64,000 nt of DNA from an uncultured Paracoccaceae bacterium (GCA_943787985.1 CALSOO010000004.1:1426001-1490000); one strand, 5' to 3'. Positions 49,036 through 60,348 are shown, counted from the stretch's first letter. The notes: generated from the sequence alone by a model not told the origin. Program-made: numbers and translations.

Positions 49036-49260
49036 AGCGCTGCCTCATCACAAGCTTTTCAAATATTTGGCAGCCCTGGCGTTGCAGGTCCCCCACCTCG
49101 GTCGTTCAGGAACAAATCTTTTGACCCTGTGCAGGCGTCACCACCTCCACCGCTGTTCTTTTTCAAGACGCATGGTTGTTCGTTCTGTCCCTTGCGGATT
49201 GGTGCCCTCGCTCAGTGTTTGCCACTAAATCTGGTGTTGTTTCGATCCGCCTACACAATC
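49036..49260 (-). promoter_or_regulatory. Putative structured nrdJ leader
   Basis: High-GC leader directly upstream of nrdJ containing two direct copies of GAGGTGG-N4/5-CCTGCA on the coding strand (49,083-49,099 and 49,130-49,147). No match to the B12 riboswitch boxes was seen. The rest of the gap to the tRNA (49,261-49,700) is AT-rich and shows only a short palindrome, CACTACATGTAGTG near 49,550. Confidence 0.4.
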
Positions 49261-49700
49261 TGGCGTATTCGACCCTAGGCGGTCAACGAAATTTTATTCT
49301 TTTTTAACCGTAAAGGGACTTGACCGAAGGTTCCGGTTTGAGGCGCCACACGCTCTTGTGATTCACTTCATGAACGGCCCAAAAAACATCCCGCTTTTAC
49401 CCCCAATTGAGTACGGCGGTTTTGTGAACGTTTGGGCTCATTTAGCGCTTTTAGGTGATCTGTTTGTTGAAGTTATCCACAGGTTAATGCGGCGCAATGT
49501 GGATAACGTCACGGGTGTCTATATTTTGTTACAGAAACATATTCGCCACTACATGTAGTGACCAGATGCCAACAAATGCACACGTCAAAGCCCCTGCATT
49601 GCAAAATTTCGGAGGAATCACTTTTGGGCTGTTCGTCCATCTGAAAGCATGCGGCAGGCTCAAGGCAAGATCACGCAAACCGAAGCAGGGCCGAAACGAC

Positions 49701-49732
49701 AACAGGCGCTACATCTAGATGTAGCGCCTGTT
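49701..49732 (-). terminator. 32-bp perfect palindrome after tRNA-Pro
   Basis: AACAGGCGCTACATCT followed directly by its reverse complement. On the minus strand it is followed by GTCGTTTCGG. A second hairpin, CCGGTCC / GGACCGG, lies at about 49,738-49,762. Likely tRNA-Pro terminators; the loopless palindrome could also be a protein site. Confidence 0.6.
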
Positions 49733-49769
49733 CGACGTCCGGTCCTATGGGTGTTGGACCGGCTATATA

Positions 49770-49846
<77 letters not shown>

Positions 49847-49891
49847 AACCATGGCGTCTCTTTAGCCCCCTCTTTCAGGATTGAAAAGCCC

Positions 49892-50356
49892 CTAACAGGG
49901 CCATGCTGCCAAAGATTTTACAAAAGATGGGTGTCGCACTTCTGTCCCGACCGCAATCCCCAGCGCTTTGGACAATCCGCCATTGATTTCGAGCACGCCA
50001 ACCAGCCCGTCACCGCCATGAATCGGGGTCTCATCCAAAGGAATCGCGCGGTGGTGAATATGTTGCACCACGCCAAAGGGATCGATGAAGAGCATATCCA
50101 GCTCGATCAGGGTGTTGCGCATCCAGAACGACAAACTGGTGGGGCGGTCATACACAAAAAGCATGCCTTTGGATTGAGGCATGCTTTCAACGAACATCAG
50201 TCCGCGCGATTGTTCTTTTTTGGTTTTGACCACATCGACAGAGAATCGGGCACTGCCCCAATCCCCGCGCAAGAACACCGTGTCATCACGACATTCTGCC
50301 TGCACAGCCCCCGTGACACACACCAAAGCCAGAGCCGACAGAATTGATCGTAGCAT
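49892..50356 (-). CDS. DUF192 family protein
   Basis: 154 aa from MLRSILSALALVCVTGAVQA (signal peptide). The DUF192 core is visible: EQSRGLMFVESMPQSKGMLFVYD, SFWMRNTLIELDMLFID, AIPLDETPIHG, VLEINGG. Periplasmic, function not established. Its start overlaps the stop of the cold-shock gene, so the two are co-transcribed. Confidence 0.85.
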   Translation of the reverse strand: MLRSILSALALVCVTGAVQAECRDDTVFLRGDWGSARFSVDVVKTKKEQSRGLMFVESMPQSKGMLFVYDRPTSLSFWMRNTLIELDMLFIDPFGVVQHIHHRAIPLDETPIHGGDGLVGVLEINGGLSKALGIAVGTEVRHPSFVKSLAAWPC

Positions 50357-50912
50357 TACGTATCCTTTTGCAGCGCCGCTTCCCATGCGTGAACTTCAGC
50401 AGCCATCTTGCCACGTTTGCCGTCAATGACGCGCATTGCAAGGGCCTCACCGGGTTGCAGATCAGAAAGGCCGGAGCGTCGCAGCACTTCGACATGCAAA
50501 AATACGTCATCGTCACGGCCAAAGATATTGGCGAATCCGAACCCTTTGCCCTTGTCGAACCACTTGACGCGGCCCGGCTCCAGCGGGGCATCTGCCACCG
50601 ACTGTTGGTCAAGTTCGGCGATATCGGCCAAGGCGATGGCGCCGTCATCATCGGGGGCGCAATTCTCACCACCTGGACCGCCTGCACGCCCCGATCCGTA
50701 TTTTGAACATCCACAATGACACGCGCGCCGTCAGCGACGGAACTCTGGCCAAAGTTTCGAAGCACGTTCACGTGCAACAAGATGTCGGGCCCGCCCTCAT
50801 CGGCGACAATAAAACCAAACCCTTTTACAGGATCAAACCACTTAACAAGCCCGGCAATCTGGTCCGTTGTATTTTCTTCGTTGGACACAGTATTTCTTTC
50901 GTTATTTGCCAC
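50356..50912 (-). CDS. Double cold-shock-domain protein (frameshifted in a C run)
   Basis: Two CSDs: the first GLVKWFDPVKGFGFIVADEGGPDILLHVNVL, the second GRVKWFDKGKGFGFANIFGRDDDVFLHVEVL, both with RNP-like motifs. They are in different frames; a run of five C at about 50,658 with one more C would join VVRIAPP to DDDGAIALADIAELDQQ into one protein of about 185 aa. RNA/ssDNA chaperone. Two-CSD proteins are typical of alphaproteobacteria. Co-transcribed with the DUF192 gene. Confidence 0.8.
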
Positions 50913-51020
50913 CGTTGTGGCGCACCGTCTGTTGCTTAGTCTTGCGCGATTTTAGTTCAACAGTTCAAGCTTAAAAAAAACTATATTTTTCAGCACCCTG
51001 CAATTCACGATACGTGAAAT

Positions 51021-51626
51021 TCACGGATTTAAGCGGTGAACCGCCCATGGTGAGTCTGAATTTTCGCGCCTCCAAACGAACCGGTCATGCAGGCGAAACT
51101 CACCGTCCGCCCAAAATTCGATCTCAAGCGGCGCGATACGGTACCCGCCCCAAAACGCTGGGCGCTCGGGCTTGGTCCCATGCAATGCCGTCACTTTGGC
51201 CACCTCGGCCACCAATGCCGCACGACTGCTAAGCGGTTGGCTTTGACGCGAGGCCCACGCGCCAAGACGGCTTTTCAGGGACCGGGATTGGAAATACGCA
51301 TCTGCTTGAGGGCCGTCTTCTTTGCTCACCAGTCCCCGCACGCGAATCTGGCGGCGCATCGACTTCCAATGCATAACAAATGCCGCTTTACCGGCGTGGT
51401 CCAGTTCTTGGGCCTTTGCGCTTGTATAATTGGTATAGAAGACAAACGCGTCGTCCTCAATATCTTTTAGCAAGACCATGCGCGCGTTGGGCAAGCCCGT
51501 ATCGTCAACGGTACTCAATGCAATCGCATTAGGGTCGTTCAGCTCCCGCGTTTCCGCCTCAGCCATCCATTGGCGCGCAATCTCAAAAGGATTATCGCCC
51601 GCAAACTTACCGCTCCGCCCTGCCAT
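51021..51626 (-). CDS. pdxH: Pyridoxamine 5'-phosphate oxidase
   Basis: 201 aa from [17 protein letters not shown]-binding features [54 protein letters not shown], and the C-terminal HRLNP. Makes pyridoxal 5'-phosphate from PNP or PMP. Divergent from fabI across 160 bp. Confidence 0.93.
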   Translation of the reverse strand: MAGRSGKFAGDNPFEIARQWMAEAETRELNDPNAIALSTVDDTGLPNARMVLLKDIEDDAFVFYTNYTSAKAQELDHAGKAAFVMHWKSMRRQIRVRGLVSKEDGPQADAYFQSRSLKSRLGAWASRQSQPLSSRAALVAEVAKVTALHGTKPERPAFWGGYRIAPLEIEFWADGEFRLHDRFVWRRENSDSPWAVHRLNP

Positions 51627-51786
51627 ATCAACTCTCCACTTCAAACACCCTGTTGCCGTTATGGCACTCGACGCAATGCCACAAGGCTTCCCTCACGACA
51701 TGTAACAGAGATTACGAAAGCTTGATGCCCCTATCGCATTGGCTTATTGATCACATTTGAGGCATTCGACAAAGGTGAGAACAGGC

Positions 51787-52594
<808 letters not shown>

Positions 52595-52597
52595 TTC

Positions 52598-53200
52598 ATG
52601 AGCCTTGATGCCATCATCGCATTCAACGCCATTTTGATCGTGGCTTTGGCAAGTCCGGGGGCTGCGATGCTTTTTGCGATGAAAACTTCGGTGTCTTCGG
52701 GCAGGCGCGCGGGTGCCTTTACGGGCTTCGGCTTGGCCAGTGCTGCCACCTGTTGGACGTGCGCTGCTTTCTTGGGTCTTGAAGCCGTTTTTGCCGTCTT
52801 TCCATGGGCTTACACACTGCTCAAGATCAGCGGAGCTTTGTATCTTCTTTACTTGGCGCAAGCCACGTGGCGGGCCGCCCGTCAGACGCTTGGACACGCC
52901 CCAAAGGGCCAAGGGCGCGCATTTCTGGACGGATTTCTGGTGAATATGGGAAATCCCAAGTCCATGCTGTTTGCAGCCGCCGTGATTGTTGTGATCTTCC
53001 CCCAGAACATGAGCGCTGCCGAAATTGGCATTGTTTTGATCAATCACCTCACGCTGGAGGTGATCTTTTACACATTTTTCGCGTTTTTGCTTTCAAGCCC
53101 CCCTGCACGGGCTGGCTATTTGCGCCTGAAACCATTCTTTGACCGTATCGCCGCGCTGATGCTGGGCGGATTCGGTCTAAAACTGCTGCTAGGAAAATGA
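52598..53200 (+). CDS. LysE family translocator
   Basis: 200 aa, about six TM segments. [36 protein letters not shown] is the LysE/RhtB N-terminal signature; [12 protein letters not shown] is the second conserved motif. Probably exports amino acids or homoserine lactones. Tightly packed between fabI and gpt (3 and 1 bp gaps), so likely co-transcribed. Confidence 0.87.
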   Translation: MSLDAIIAFNAILIVALASPGAAMLFAMKTSVSSGRRAGAFTGFGLASAATCWTCAAFLGLEAVFAVFPWAYTLLKISGALYLLYLAQATWRAARQTLGHAPKGQGRAFLDGFLVNMGNPKSMLFAAAVIVVIFPQNMSAAEIGIVLINHLTLEVIFYTFFAFLLSSPPARAGYLRLKPFFDRIAALMLGGFGLKLLLGK

Positions 53201-53201
53201 C

Positions 53202-53705
53202 ATGACGGATCGCTTACCTCACGAAAAAGGCTTTCACATCAGCTGGGACCAGTTGCACCGCGACAGCCGTGCTTTGGCGTGGCGGCTTGACGGGCGCGGC
53301 CCTGACGACGGCGCATGGCGCGCGATTGTCGCGATCACGCGGGGCGGTATGGCGCCTGCCATGATCATCGCGCGCGAACTTGATGTGCGCACCGTCGATA
53401 CCATTTCAATCAAAAGCTATGATCATCAGGACCAGTCAGAGGCCAAAGTCCTCAAGCACCCCGACGCAGACATGATGGGCGATGGCACCGGCATTCTGAT
53501 TATCGATGATCTTGTGGACAGCGGCAAAACGCTTGAAGTCGTGCGCGCGCTTTACCCGAACGCCCATTTCGCGACCGTCTACGCAAAGCCGAAAGGCGAG
53601 CCACAAGTCGACACGTTTATCACCGGTGTGTCACAGGACACATGGATATTCTTTCCTTGGGATATGGCGCTGCAATACGTCGAGCCCTACCGCGGTACAG
53701 ATTGA
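53202..53705 (+). CDS. gpt: Xanthine phosphoribosyltransferase
   Basis: 167 aa. PRPP loop [42 protein letters not shown]-terminal [20 protein letters not shown] typical of XGPRT. Salvages xanthine/guanine. Last gene of the fabI-LysE-gpt unit, followed by a repeated motif (CCCTTCCTTT, AAAAATATCCCC, GGAGGC). Confidence 0.92.
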   Translation: MTDRLPHEKGFHISWDQLHRDSRALAWRLDGRGPDDGAWRAIVAITRGGMAPAMIIARELDVRTVDTISIKSYDHQDQSEAKVLKHPDADMMGDGTGILIIDDLVDSGKTLEVVRALYPNAHFATVYAKPKGEPQVDTFITGVSQDTWIFFPWDMALQYVEPYRGTD

Positions 53706-53795
53706 TCGAAAACCGCACGACTCCACCCCTTCCTTTTCCTCTTGCTAAAAATATCCCCGCCGGAGGCTCCCGCCCTATCCCACGTGAGGCAACAG

Positions 53796-54971
53796 ATGAC
53801 CAAAACCCGTACCAGCGCCACGTTCTCTCCCCCGGTGATGGAGGCACGGCGCTGGTTGGACGGGGTTGAGCATCCCGCAGACCGCCCGTTGATCAACGTG
53901 AGCCAGGCAGCGCCCGTTGATCCGCCGTTGCCGCAAATGCGCCAAGCCATGGCGGACGCGGCTTTGCATGACGACAGTGTTCATTTGTACGGACCTGTTT
54001 TGGGCACACCTGCCCTGCGCGCGGCCCTGGCCCGAAATGCAGCCTCCCATTACAACGCGCAGATCACAGCGCAGAACGTCGCTATAACGTCGGGCTGCAA
54101 TCAGGCTTTTGCAGCGGCCGTCTCCAGCCTGTGCGATGAAGGGGATGAAGTTCTTGTGCCAACCCCATGGTATTTCAACCATAAAATGTGGTTGGACATG
54201 AACGGCGTCACTGCCGTGCCCGTCCAGACCCAAGCGGACATGTTGCCCACGGTGGCCGCTGCCCGAAAACAGATCACACCGCGCACCCGTGCCATTGCGC
54301 TGGTTTCCCCGAACAATCCCGCAGGTGTCGAATATCCTGCAGAGCTGATCCTTGGCTTTTTCCACTTGGCCCAGCAGCACGGGCTGGCTCTGATCGTGGA
54401 TGAAACCTACCGCGACTTTCACAGCGAGACGGACGCCCCTCATGCCCTGTTTCAACAGCCCCGCTGGGATGAGACGTTCATCCACCTTTACTCGTTCTCC
54501 AAGTCATACCGGTTGACCGGACATCGCGTCGGAGCCGTGCTGGCAGCGCCCGCGCGCTTGGCGCAGATGGAAAAGTTTCTCGACACGGTCACAATCTGTC
54601 CGAACCAGATCGCGCAGCACACAGCCCTTTGGGGGCTTGAGAACCTCGAAGACTGGCTGGGCGAACAACGCCTCGAGATCCTCGCGCGGGCGGAGGCGAT
54701 CCGTGAAGGGTTTCACGTTCTGGCGGATCAAGGCTGGGTGCTGCGCAGCGCCGGTGCCTATTTCGCTTATATGCAGCATCCTTTCGACATGTCCTCTGCA
54801 CAGCTCGCCCCGAAACTTGTACGCGAGGCCGGTATTTTATGCCTGCCCGGCACCATGTTTTGCCCTGATGATGATCCGGAGGGGGCCACCCATTTGCGGA
54901 TCGCTTTTGCCAATCTGGATGTGGCCGGCATCCAGACACTCTATCAAAGGCTGAGTTGCGCGAATTTGTGA
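53796..54971 (+). CDS. Class I/II aminotransferase
   Basis: 391 aa from MTKTRTSATFSPPVME. PLP-binding YSFSKSYRLTGHRVGAVL with Lys in SKS, SPNNPAGVEYP, DETYRDF, and AITSGCNQAFAAAVSSL. Aspartate-aminotransferase family; substrate unknown. Start after GTGAGGCAACAG; an upstream in-frame TTG at 53,742 lies in the repeat motif and is unlikely. Confidence 0.87.
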   Translation: MTKTRTSATFSPPVMEARRWLDGVEHPADRPLINVSQAAPVDPPLPQMRQAMADAALHDDSVHLYGPVLGTPALRAALARNAASHYNAQITAQNVAITSGCNQAFAAAVSSLCDEGDEVLVPTPWYFNHKMWLDMNGVTAVPVQTQADMLPTVAAARKQITPRTRAIALVSPNNPAGVEYPAELILGFFHLAQQHGLALIVDETYRDFHSETDAPHALFQQPRWDETFIHLYSFSKSYRLTGHRVGAVLAAPARLAQMEKFLDTVTICPNQIAQHTALWGLENLEDWLGEQRLEILARAEAIREGFHVLADQGWVLRSAGAYFAYMQHPFDMSSAQLAPKLVREAGILCLPGTMFCPDDDPEGATHLRIAFANLDVAGIQTLYQRLSCANL

Positions 54972-55047
54972 CCCTATCAGGTCTTGCCACCCTACCCCTT
55001 GCCCCATAAACACAAAGGCCAGATCATAGCGATAGGGCGGGCGCGAT

Positions 55048-56892
55048 ATGGCCAAAGGCGGCAACAGCATTTCCAAAACGGCAATGTGGATTTTGATGGG
55101 TCTTTTGATCCTCGGACTGGGCGGCTTCGGGGCCACGAACCTGTCCGGAACGGTCAGCAGCCTTGGCACTGTCGGTGACAAGAAAATCGACATCAACGAC
55201 TATGCCCGCCAATTGGGGCAGGAAATTCAGAACGTCCAGCAACAAACCGGCCAGTCGCTTCCTTTCTCGCGGGTGCGTGAGATCGGGCTGGATCAAGCCG
55301 TGCTGCAACGCATCATCACCCAACGCGCGCTTGATCATGAAACCAGCACAATGGGCGTCTCCATCGGGGATGAAAATCTGCGCGACCAGATCCTGAGAAT
55401 CCCCGCGTTTCAGGGGGTGTCCGGCGGATTTGACCGCGAAGGGTACACATTTGCCTTGCAAAACAGCGGCCTGAGCGAGACCCAGTTCGAGACGAGCCTG
55501 CGCGAAGAGACGTCGCGCACTTTGCTGCAGGGCGCCTTGGCCAGTGGTGTTGTTATGCCCGACATTTATGCGCAGACTTTGGTCAACTACGTCGGTCAAC
55601 AGCGTGACTTCACGTGGACCCGCCTTATCGGCACCAATCTGACAGATCCTATTCCGGAGCCGACCCCGCAAGAGTTGCGCAGCTACTACGACGAGAACAT
55701 CGACGAATTCATGCTGCCAGACATCAAGCGCATCACATATGCGTCGGTGTCTCCCAACGATCTGGCACCGACCATCGACATCCCCGAAGACCAGTTGCGT
55801 CAGGAATATGACGCGCGCCGCAATCAATTCAACACGCCGGAACGTCGCTTGGTCGAACGTCTGGTGTTCCTTGACGCGCAGGCGGCCGATCAAGCCAAGG
55901 CAGCCCTCGAAGTCAACGGCACCACCTTTGAGGTGCTGGTCGCGGATCGTGGTCTGACCTTGGACGACATCGATCTGGGGGATGTTCAGCGCCTTGAGCT
56001 TGGCTCTGCCGGTGAAGGTGTCTTTGGGGCCGAAGTCGGAGACGTCGTTGGCCCGTTGCCCAGTGATCTGGGGCCGGCCCTGTTTCGCGTGAACGGCATC
56101 TTGCCTGCCAGATCCACAAGCTTTGAAGAGGCCCGCCCGGTGCTGCAAGACATCCTTGCCATGGACCGCGCCCGTCGCCTGATCGAAACGCAGGTCGATG
56201 AGTACGATGATTTGCTTGTTGGTGGTGCGACCCTCGAAGACGTCAGCACCGAAACCGAAATGCAGCTTGGCACGCTGGATTGGTATGATGGCAGCGGCGA
56301 AGGCATTGCCGCCTACGTCGGTTTCGCCGAAGCGGCCCGTGAGGTGACGGCAGAGGACTTCCCCGAGATTGCCACTCTTGATGACGGCAGCGTTTTTGCC
56401 TTGCGTCTGGACGAAGAAATCCCGTCCCGCCCGTCACCCTATGACGAGGTCACAGACAAAGTGCGCGCGAACTGGGAAAATGCCCAAACCGAAGCGGCCT
56501 TGCGCGCGCAAGCCGACACGCTGGTTCCGCAACTGGCGGCGGGCACCGCGTTTGAAGGGCTGGGTCTGGATGCCACAGTCGAGACGGACCAGACCCGCGC
56601 AGGCTATGTCGGGGGCACCCCTCCCGGCTTTATGTCCGAAATTTTCGAAATGGACATCGGCGATCTGCGCGTGATTGACAGCTTTGGCTCGGTTTTGATT
56701 GTGCGCCTGGACGCGATCACATCCGCCACGGACGTGCCCGAAGCCGTGGCCTTGCAAGACCAGCTGTCCACACAAATCAACCAAGCCTTGGCGCAAGACC
56801 TCTTTGATGTTTTCGCCACGGACACCGTATTGCGCGCGGGTCAATATATCGACCAACGCGCCTTGCAAGCGGTGCACGTCAACTTCCCCTAA
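55048..56892 (+). CDS. ppiD: Peptidyl-prolyl isomerase, PpiD-like periplasmic chaperone
   Basis: 614 aa. One N-terminal TM (TAMWILMGLLILGLGGFGA), SurA_N-like region (DKKIDINDYARQLGQEIQNVQQQ, QRIITQRALDHE), and a parvulin-type domain (RLVERLVFLDAQAADQAKAAL, GDVVGPLPSDLGPALFRVNGIL). Folds exported proteins at the inner membrane. First in a run with trpE starting 11 bases after its stop. Confidence 0.9.
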   Translation: MAKGGNSISKTAMWILMGLLILGLGGFGATNLSGTVSSLGTVGDKKIDINDYARQLGQEIQNVQQQTGQSLPFSRVREIGLDQAVLQRIITQRALDHETSTMGVSIGDENLRDQILRIPAFQGVSGGFDREGYTFALQNSGLSETQFETSLREETSRTLLQGALASGVVMPDIYAQTLVNYVGQQRDFTWTRLIGTNLTDPIPEPTPQELRSYYDENIDEFMLPDIKRITYASVSPNDLAPTIDIPEDQLRQEYDARRNQFNTPERRLVERLVFLDAQAADQAKAALEVNGTTFEVLVADRGLTLDDIDLGDVQRLELGSAGEGVFGAEVGDVVGPLPSDLGPALFRVNGILPARSTSFEEARPVLQDILAMDRARRLIETQVDEYDDLLVGGATLEDVSTETEMQLGTLDWYDGSGEGIAAYVGFAEAAREVTAEDFPEIATLDDGSVFALRLDEEIPSRPSPYDEVTDKVRANWENAQTEAALRAQADTLVPQLAAGTAFEGLGLDATVETDQTRAGYVGGTPPGFMSEIFEMDIGDLRVIDSFGSVLIVRLDAITSATDVPEAVALQDQLSTQINQALAQDLFDVFATDTVLRAGQYIDQRALQAVHVNFP

Positions 56893-56903
56893 AGGCTCCT
56901 TTT

Positions 56904-58412
56904 ATGGCACTGACCCCCAGCTTTGACGATTTTGCGGCCGGATACTCCGCTGGCGAAAATCAGATCGTTTACACGCGGTTGGCCGCGGACCTCGACACGC
57001 CTGTGTCTCTGATGCTCAAACTGACGGGGGCCCAGAAGGACGCGTTTGTTCTGGAATCCGTGACAGGTGGAGAAGTGCGGGGGCGGTATTCCATTGTCGG
57101 GATGAAACCCGATCTGGTGTGGCGCTGTGAGGGGGAGCGCTCTGCGATCAATCGCAACGCCCGTTTTGACAGTGCTGCCTTTGTGGATGCCGAGGGCAAC
57201 CCCCTCGACGTGCTGCGTGCCTTGATTGCCGAGAGCCGCATCGACCTGCCCGAGGGGATGCCCCAAGCCGCCGCGGGCCTGTTTGGCTACCTTGGCTATG
57301 ACATGATCCGCCTTGTTGAACATTTGCCAGACGTGAACGAAGACGTGCTTGGCGTGCCTGACGCCTTGATGCTGCGCCCTTCTGTCATTGCGGTGCTGGA
57401 CGGCGTAAAAGGCGAGGTCACCGTGGTGTCCCCCGCTTGGGCCTCTGACGGTCAATCCGCCCGCGCCGCCTATGCCCAGGCCGCAGAGCGCGTGATGGAC
57501 GCCGTGCGCGACCTTGAACGCGCCATGCCCACGGAAACCCGCAATTTGGGCGATGAGGGCGCAGACCCCGAACCTGTCAGCAATTTCACCCATGACGGTT
57601 ATAAAGCCGCCGTGGAAAAGGCCAAAGACTACATTCGCGCCGGAGATATTTTCCAATGCGTGCCGTCCCAACGCTGGACGCAGGAGTTTCGCCAACCGCC
57701 CTTCTCGCTTTATCGCTCTTTGCGGCGCACAAATCCGTCCCCATTCATGTTCTATTTCAACTTTGGCGGCTTTCAGGTCGTCGGGGCATCCCCTGAAATT
57801 CTGGTGCGTGTCTTTGGAAACGAAGTGACCATTCGCCCCATTGCAGGGACGCGCAAGCGCGGTGCCACTCCTGAGGAAGACAACGCCCTTGAGGCCGATC
57901 TGTTGGGCGACGAAAAGGAACTGGCAGAGCATTTGATGCTGCTTGATCTGGGTCGAAACGACGTGGGCCGTGTTGCCAAAATCGGCACTGTCCGCCCCAC
58001 CGAAGAGTTCATCGTCGAGCGCTACAGCCATGTGATGCACATCGTCTCAAACGTGGTGGGTGAGTTGAAAGAGGGCTGCGACGCATTGGATGCCTTTTTC
58101 GCGGGCATGCCTGCGGGCACGGTGTCGGGCGCCCCGAAGGTGCGCGCGATGGAGATCATCGACGAGCTGGAACCTGAAAAACGCGGTATTTATGGCGGCG
58201 GCGTCGGCTATTTCAGTGCGGGTGGTGATATGGACATGTGCATCGCGCTGCGCACTGCTGTGGTTCAGGATCAAAAGCTGTACATCCAAGCCGGCGGCGG
58301 CGTTGTTTACGACAGTGATCCCGAAGCTGAATTCATGGAAACCGTGCACAAATCAGGCGCGATCCGCCGCGCGGCCGCAGATGCCGCCCGTTTTGGCAGT
58401 GGCAATACTTAA
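56904..58412 (+). CDS. trpE: Anthranilate synthase component I
   Basis: 502 aa chorismate-binding enzyme. LLDLGRNDVGRVAKIG, FAGMPAGTVSGAPKVRAMEIIDELEP, GGGVVYDSDPEAEFMET; the N-terminal part has the Trp-feedback LESVTGGEVRGRYSIVG. With the glutaminase subunit (not in the window) makes anthranilate. No leader peptide rich in Trp was seen. Confidence 0.95.
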   Translation: MALTPSFDDFAAGYSAGENQIVYTRLAADLDTPVSLMLKLTGAQKDAFVLESVTGGEVRGRYSIVGMKPDLVWRCEGERSAINRNARFDSAAFVDAEGNPLDVLRALIAESRIDLPEGMPQAAAGLFGYLGYDMIRLVEHLPDVNEDVLGVPDALMLRPSVIAVLDGVKGEVTVVSPAWASDGQSARAAYAQAAERVMDAVRDLERAMPTETRNLGDEGADPEPVSNFTHDGYKAAVEKAKDYIRAGDIFQCVPSQRWTQEFRQPPFSLYRSLRRTNPSPFMFYFNFGGFQVVGASPEILVRVFGNEVTIRPIAGTRKRGATPEEDNALEADLLGDEKELAEHLMLLDLGRNDVGRVAKIGTVRPTEEFIVERYSHVMHIVSNVVGELKEGCDALDAFFAGMPAGTVSGAPKVRAMEIIDELEPEKRGIYGGGVGYFSAGGDMDMCIALRTAVVQDQKLYIQAGGGVVYDSDPEAEFMETVHKSGAIRRAAADAARFGSGNT

Positions 58413-58434
58413 ATCGGGCCTTTAGGCTGCCCCT

Positions 58435-59589
58435 ATGTCTACTGCACCTGTTTTCGAGATCGATCTGGCAAGTTTCACCGCCGATCCCTACCCCACACTC
58501 GCCCGCATGCGGGCGCAGGCCCCGATTGCATGGGTTCCCCAACTCAACGCGACCCTATTTGTGCGGCGCGATGATATCCATGTCCACGAAAAGCGCATTC
58601 ATGTCTTTTCCTCGGAACAACCTGACGGATTGATGACGCAGTTGATGGGGGAAAACATGATGCGCAAGGACGGCGATGCCCATATGGCAGAGCGGCGCGC
58701 GCTGTTTCCCGCCCTGTCACCACGCACGGTTGCCGATCATTGGAAAGCGATTTTCCGGACCGACGCCCTTGCCTATATCGAGACGCTCAAACCCAAAGGC
58801 GCGTGTGATCTGGTCACCGAATATGCGATGCCCGTCTCGGCGATGGCCCTCAAAGCCATCACAGGCCTGACCCAAATGACAAACATCGAAATGGACAGCG
58901 TCAGTCAGGCCATGATCGATGGCTGCGCCAACTATGCGGGCATCCCCGAAGTGCAAGCGCGCTGCCACGCGGCCACGGCCCTGATCGACGCCCATATCGG
59001 GCGTATGGCACAGGCCCCTGCCCCGCGCTCGGCTCTGGCCGTGATGCAAGCCGCAGGGCTTTCGATGGAGAGCATCAGTGCCAATATCAAACTGGTGATC
59101 TCGGGGGGGCAGAACGAGCCACGCGATGCGATTGCAGGCACGATTTGGGCCCTGTTGAGCCACCCCGAAGCACTGAGCGCGATTGCCGACGGGCGCGCCA
59201 CCTACGCCGATGCATTCGCGGAATACGCACGTTGGATGGCCCCGATTGGCATGTCCCCACGTCAAGTGGCCCAGCCCGACACCATCAACGGCATCGCGTT
59301 TGAACGCGGCGAACGGGTGTTTTTCATGTTCGGCTCCGCGTGCCGGGACGAGGCCCATTTTACGGAGCCCGACCGGTTTGACGTCTTGCGCAACACGCAG
59401 CCTGCGATCAGTTTCGGGGCCGGTCCACATTTTTGCGCAGGGGCCGCCGCCGCGCGGTGTTTGATCGCAGACATTGCCCTGCCGCTGGCGTTTCAGCATC
59501 TCGAAGGACTGCGTTTGAGTGGCGATGCCCCGTTCTCTGGCTGGGCGTTTCGCGGACCTCTTAAAATGCCTGTCACTTGGGATGCCTAA
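58435..59589 (+). CDS. Cytochrome P450
   Basis: 384 aa. Heme loop FGAGPHFCAGAAAARCL with the Cys ligand, ExxR as EYAR, and an I-helix ISGGQNEPRDAIAG that lacks the usual acidic-Thr pair (Asn-Glu-Pro instead), as in some bacterial P450s. Substrate unknown; no ferredoxin partner adjacent. Starts 22 bases after trpE and may be co-transcribed. Confidence 0.9.
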   Translation: MSTAPVFEIDLASFTADPYPTLARMRAQAPIAWVPQLNATLFVRRDDIHVHEKRIHVFSSEQPDGLMTQLMGENMMRKDGDAHMAERRALFPALSPRTVADHWKAIFRTDALAYIETLKPKGACDLVTEYAMPVSAMALKAITGLTQMTNIEMDSVSQAMIDGCANYAGIPEVQARCHAATALIDAHIGRMAQAPAPRSALAVMQAAGLSMESISANIKLVISGGQNEPRDAIAGTIWALLSHPEALSAIADGRATYADAFAEYARWMAPIGMSPRQVAQPDTINGIAFERGERVFFMFGSACRDEAHFTEPDRFDVLRNTQPAISFGAGPHFCAGAAAARCLIADIALPLAFQHLEGLRLSGDAPFSGWAFRGPLKMPVTWDA

Positions 59590-59628
59590 ACGCTTGCCGA
59601 AAGCGCATTACCGCCCCATATCTTAGTC

Positions 59629-60318
59629 ATGTTTAAACTCATGCCCATTTTGCTGGCGCTGGTCTACGGGATCGCGATGTATCGCTTTTCTGCGTGGCGC
59701 ACCGCCAAAGAGCTCGACTCCCGGTCCACCGAACTGGCCGATCCGATGCTGCGACACATGTGTGACCAGATGGCCGCTGCGCTAGAGCTGCCACGGATCA
59801 AGGTGCACATCTATGAAATTGGCCCGATCAACGGGCTGGCCGCCCCGGACGGCCGGATTTTCATAACACGCGGATTTTACAACAAATTCCGCAATGGTGA
59901 AGTGTCCGCCAATGAACTGGCCAGCGTCATTGCGCATGAATTGGGCCATGTCGCCCTTGGACACACACGCCGCCGCATGATTGATTTCTCGGGGCAAAAT
60001 GCGATGCGCACCGCACTGGGCATGGTGTTGGGACGCTTTATTCCCGGGGTCGGTCCATGGCTGGCAGGCGCATTGATGAACCTTTTGATGGCCAAGCTGT
60101 CGCGCAACGACGAATTCGAAGCCGACGCTTATGCCGCGGCTTTGCTCACCAAAGCAGGGATAGGCGTCAGCGGTCAGATTTCTCTGTTTGAAAAGCTCGA
60201 CGCGCTGACCAAGTCCAATTCCGGTGCGGCGCCCGCATGGTTTTTGAGCCACCCCAAGACGCCTGAACGCATTGCTGAGATCAAGGCGCTTGATAGCAAA
60301 TGGACGCAAATCAGGTAG
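59629..60318 (+). CDS. M48 family metalloprotease
   Basis: 229 aa. N-terminal TM (LMPILLALVYGIAMYRF), zinc motif AHELGHVALGHTRRR (HExxH), and NDEFEADAYAA carrying the third ligand. HtpX/Ste24-like peptidase for membrane quality control. Ends at a bidirectional hairpin before sufS. Confidence 0.9.
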   Translation: MFKLMPILLALVYGIAMYRFSAWRTAKELDSRSTELADPMLRHMCDQMAAALELPRIKVHIYEIGPINGLAAPDGRIFITRGFYNKFRNGEVSANELASVIAHELGHVALGHTRRRMIDFSGQNAMRTALGMVLGRFIPGVGPWLAGALMNLLMAKLSRNDEFEADAYAAALLTKAGIGVSGQISLFEKLDALTKSNSGAAPAWFLSHPKTPERIAEIKALDSKWTQIR

Positions 60319-60338
60319 GCTCAGGACCCGTTGAGCCT
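60317..60338. terminator. Bidirectional terminator between the M48 gene and sufS
   Basis: AGGCTCA / TGAGCCT with an 8-base loop in the 30-bp gap between convergent genes. Confidence 0.7.
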
Positions 60339-60348
60339 GATCCTGATC

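Noticed and set aside
49036..49260. Cobalamin riboswitch upstream of nrdJ
   Set aside because: No GCCACTG-type B12 box could be found.
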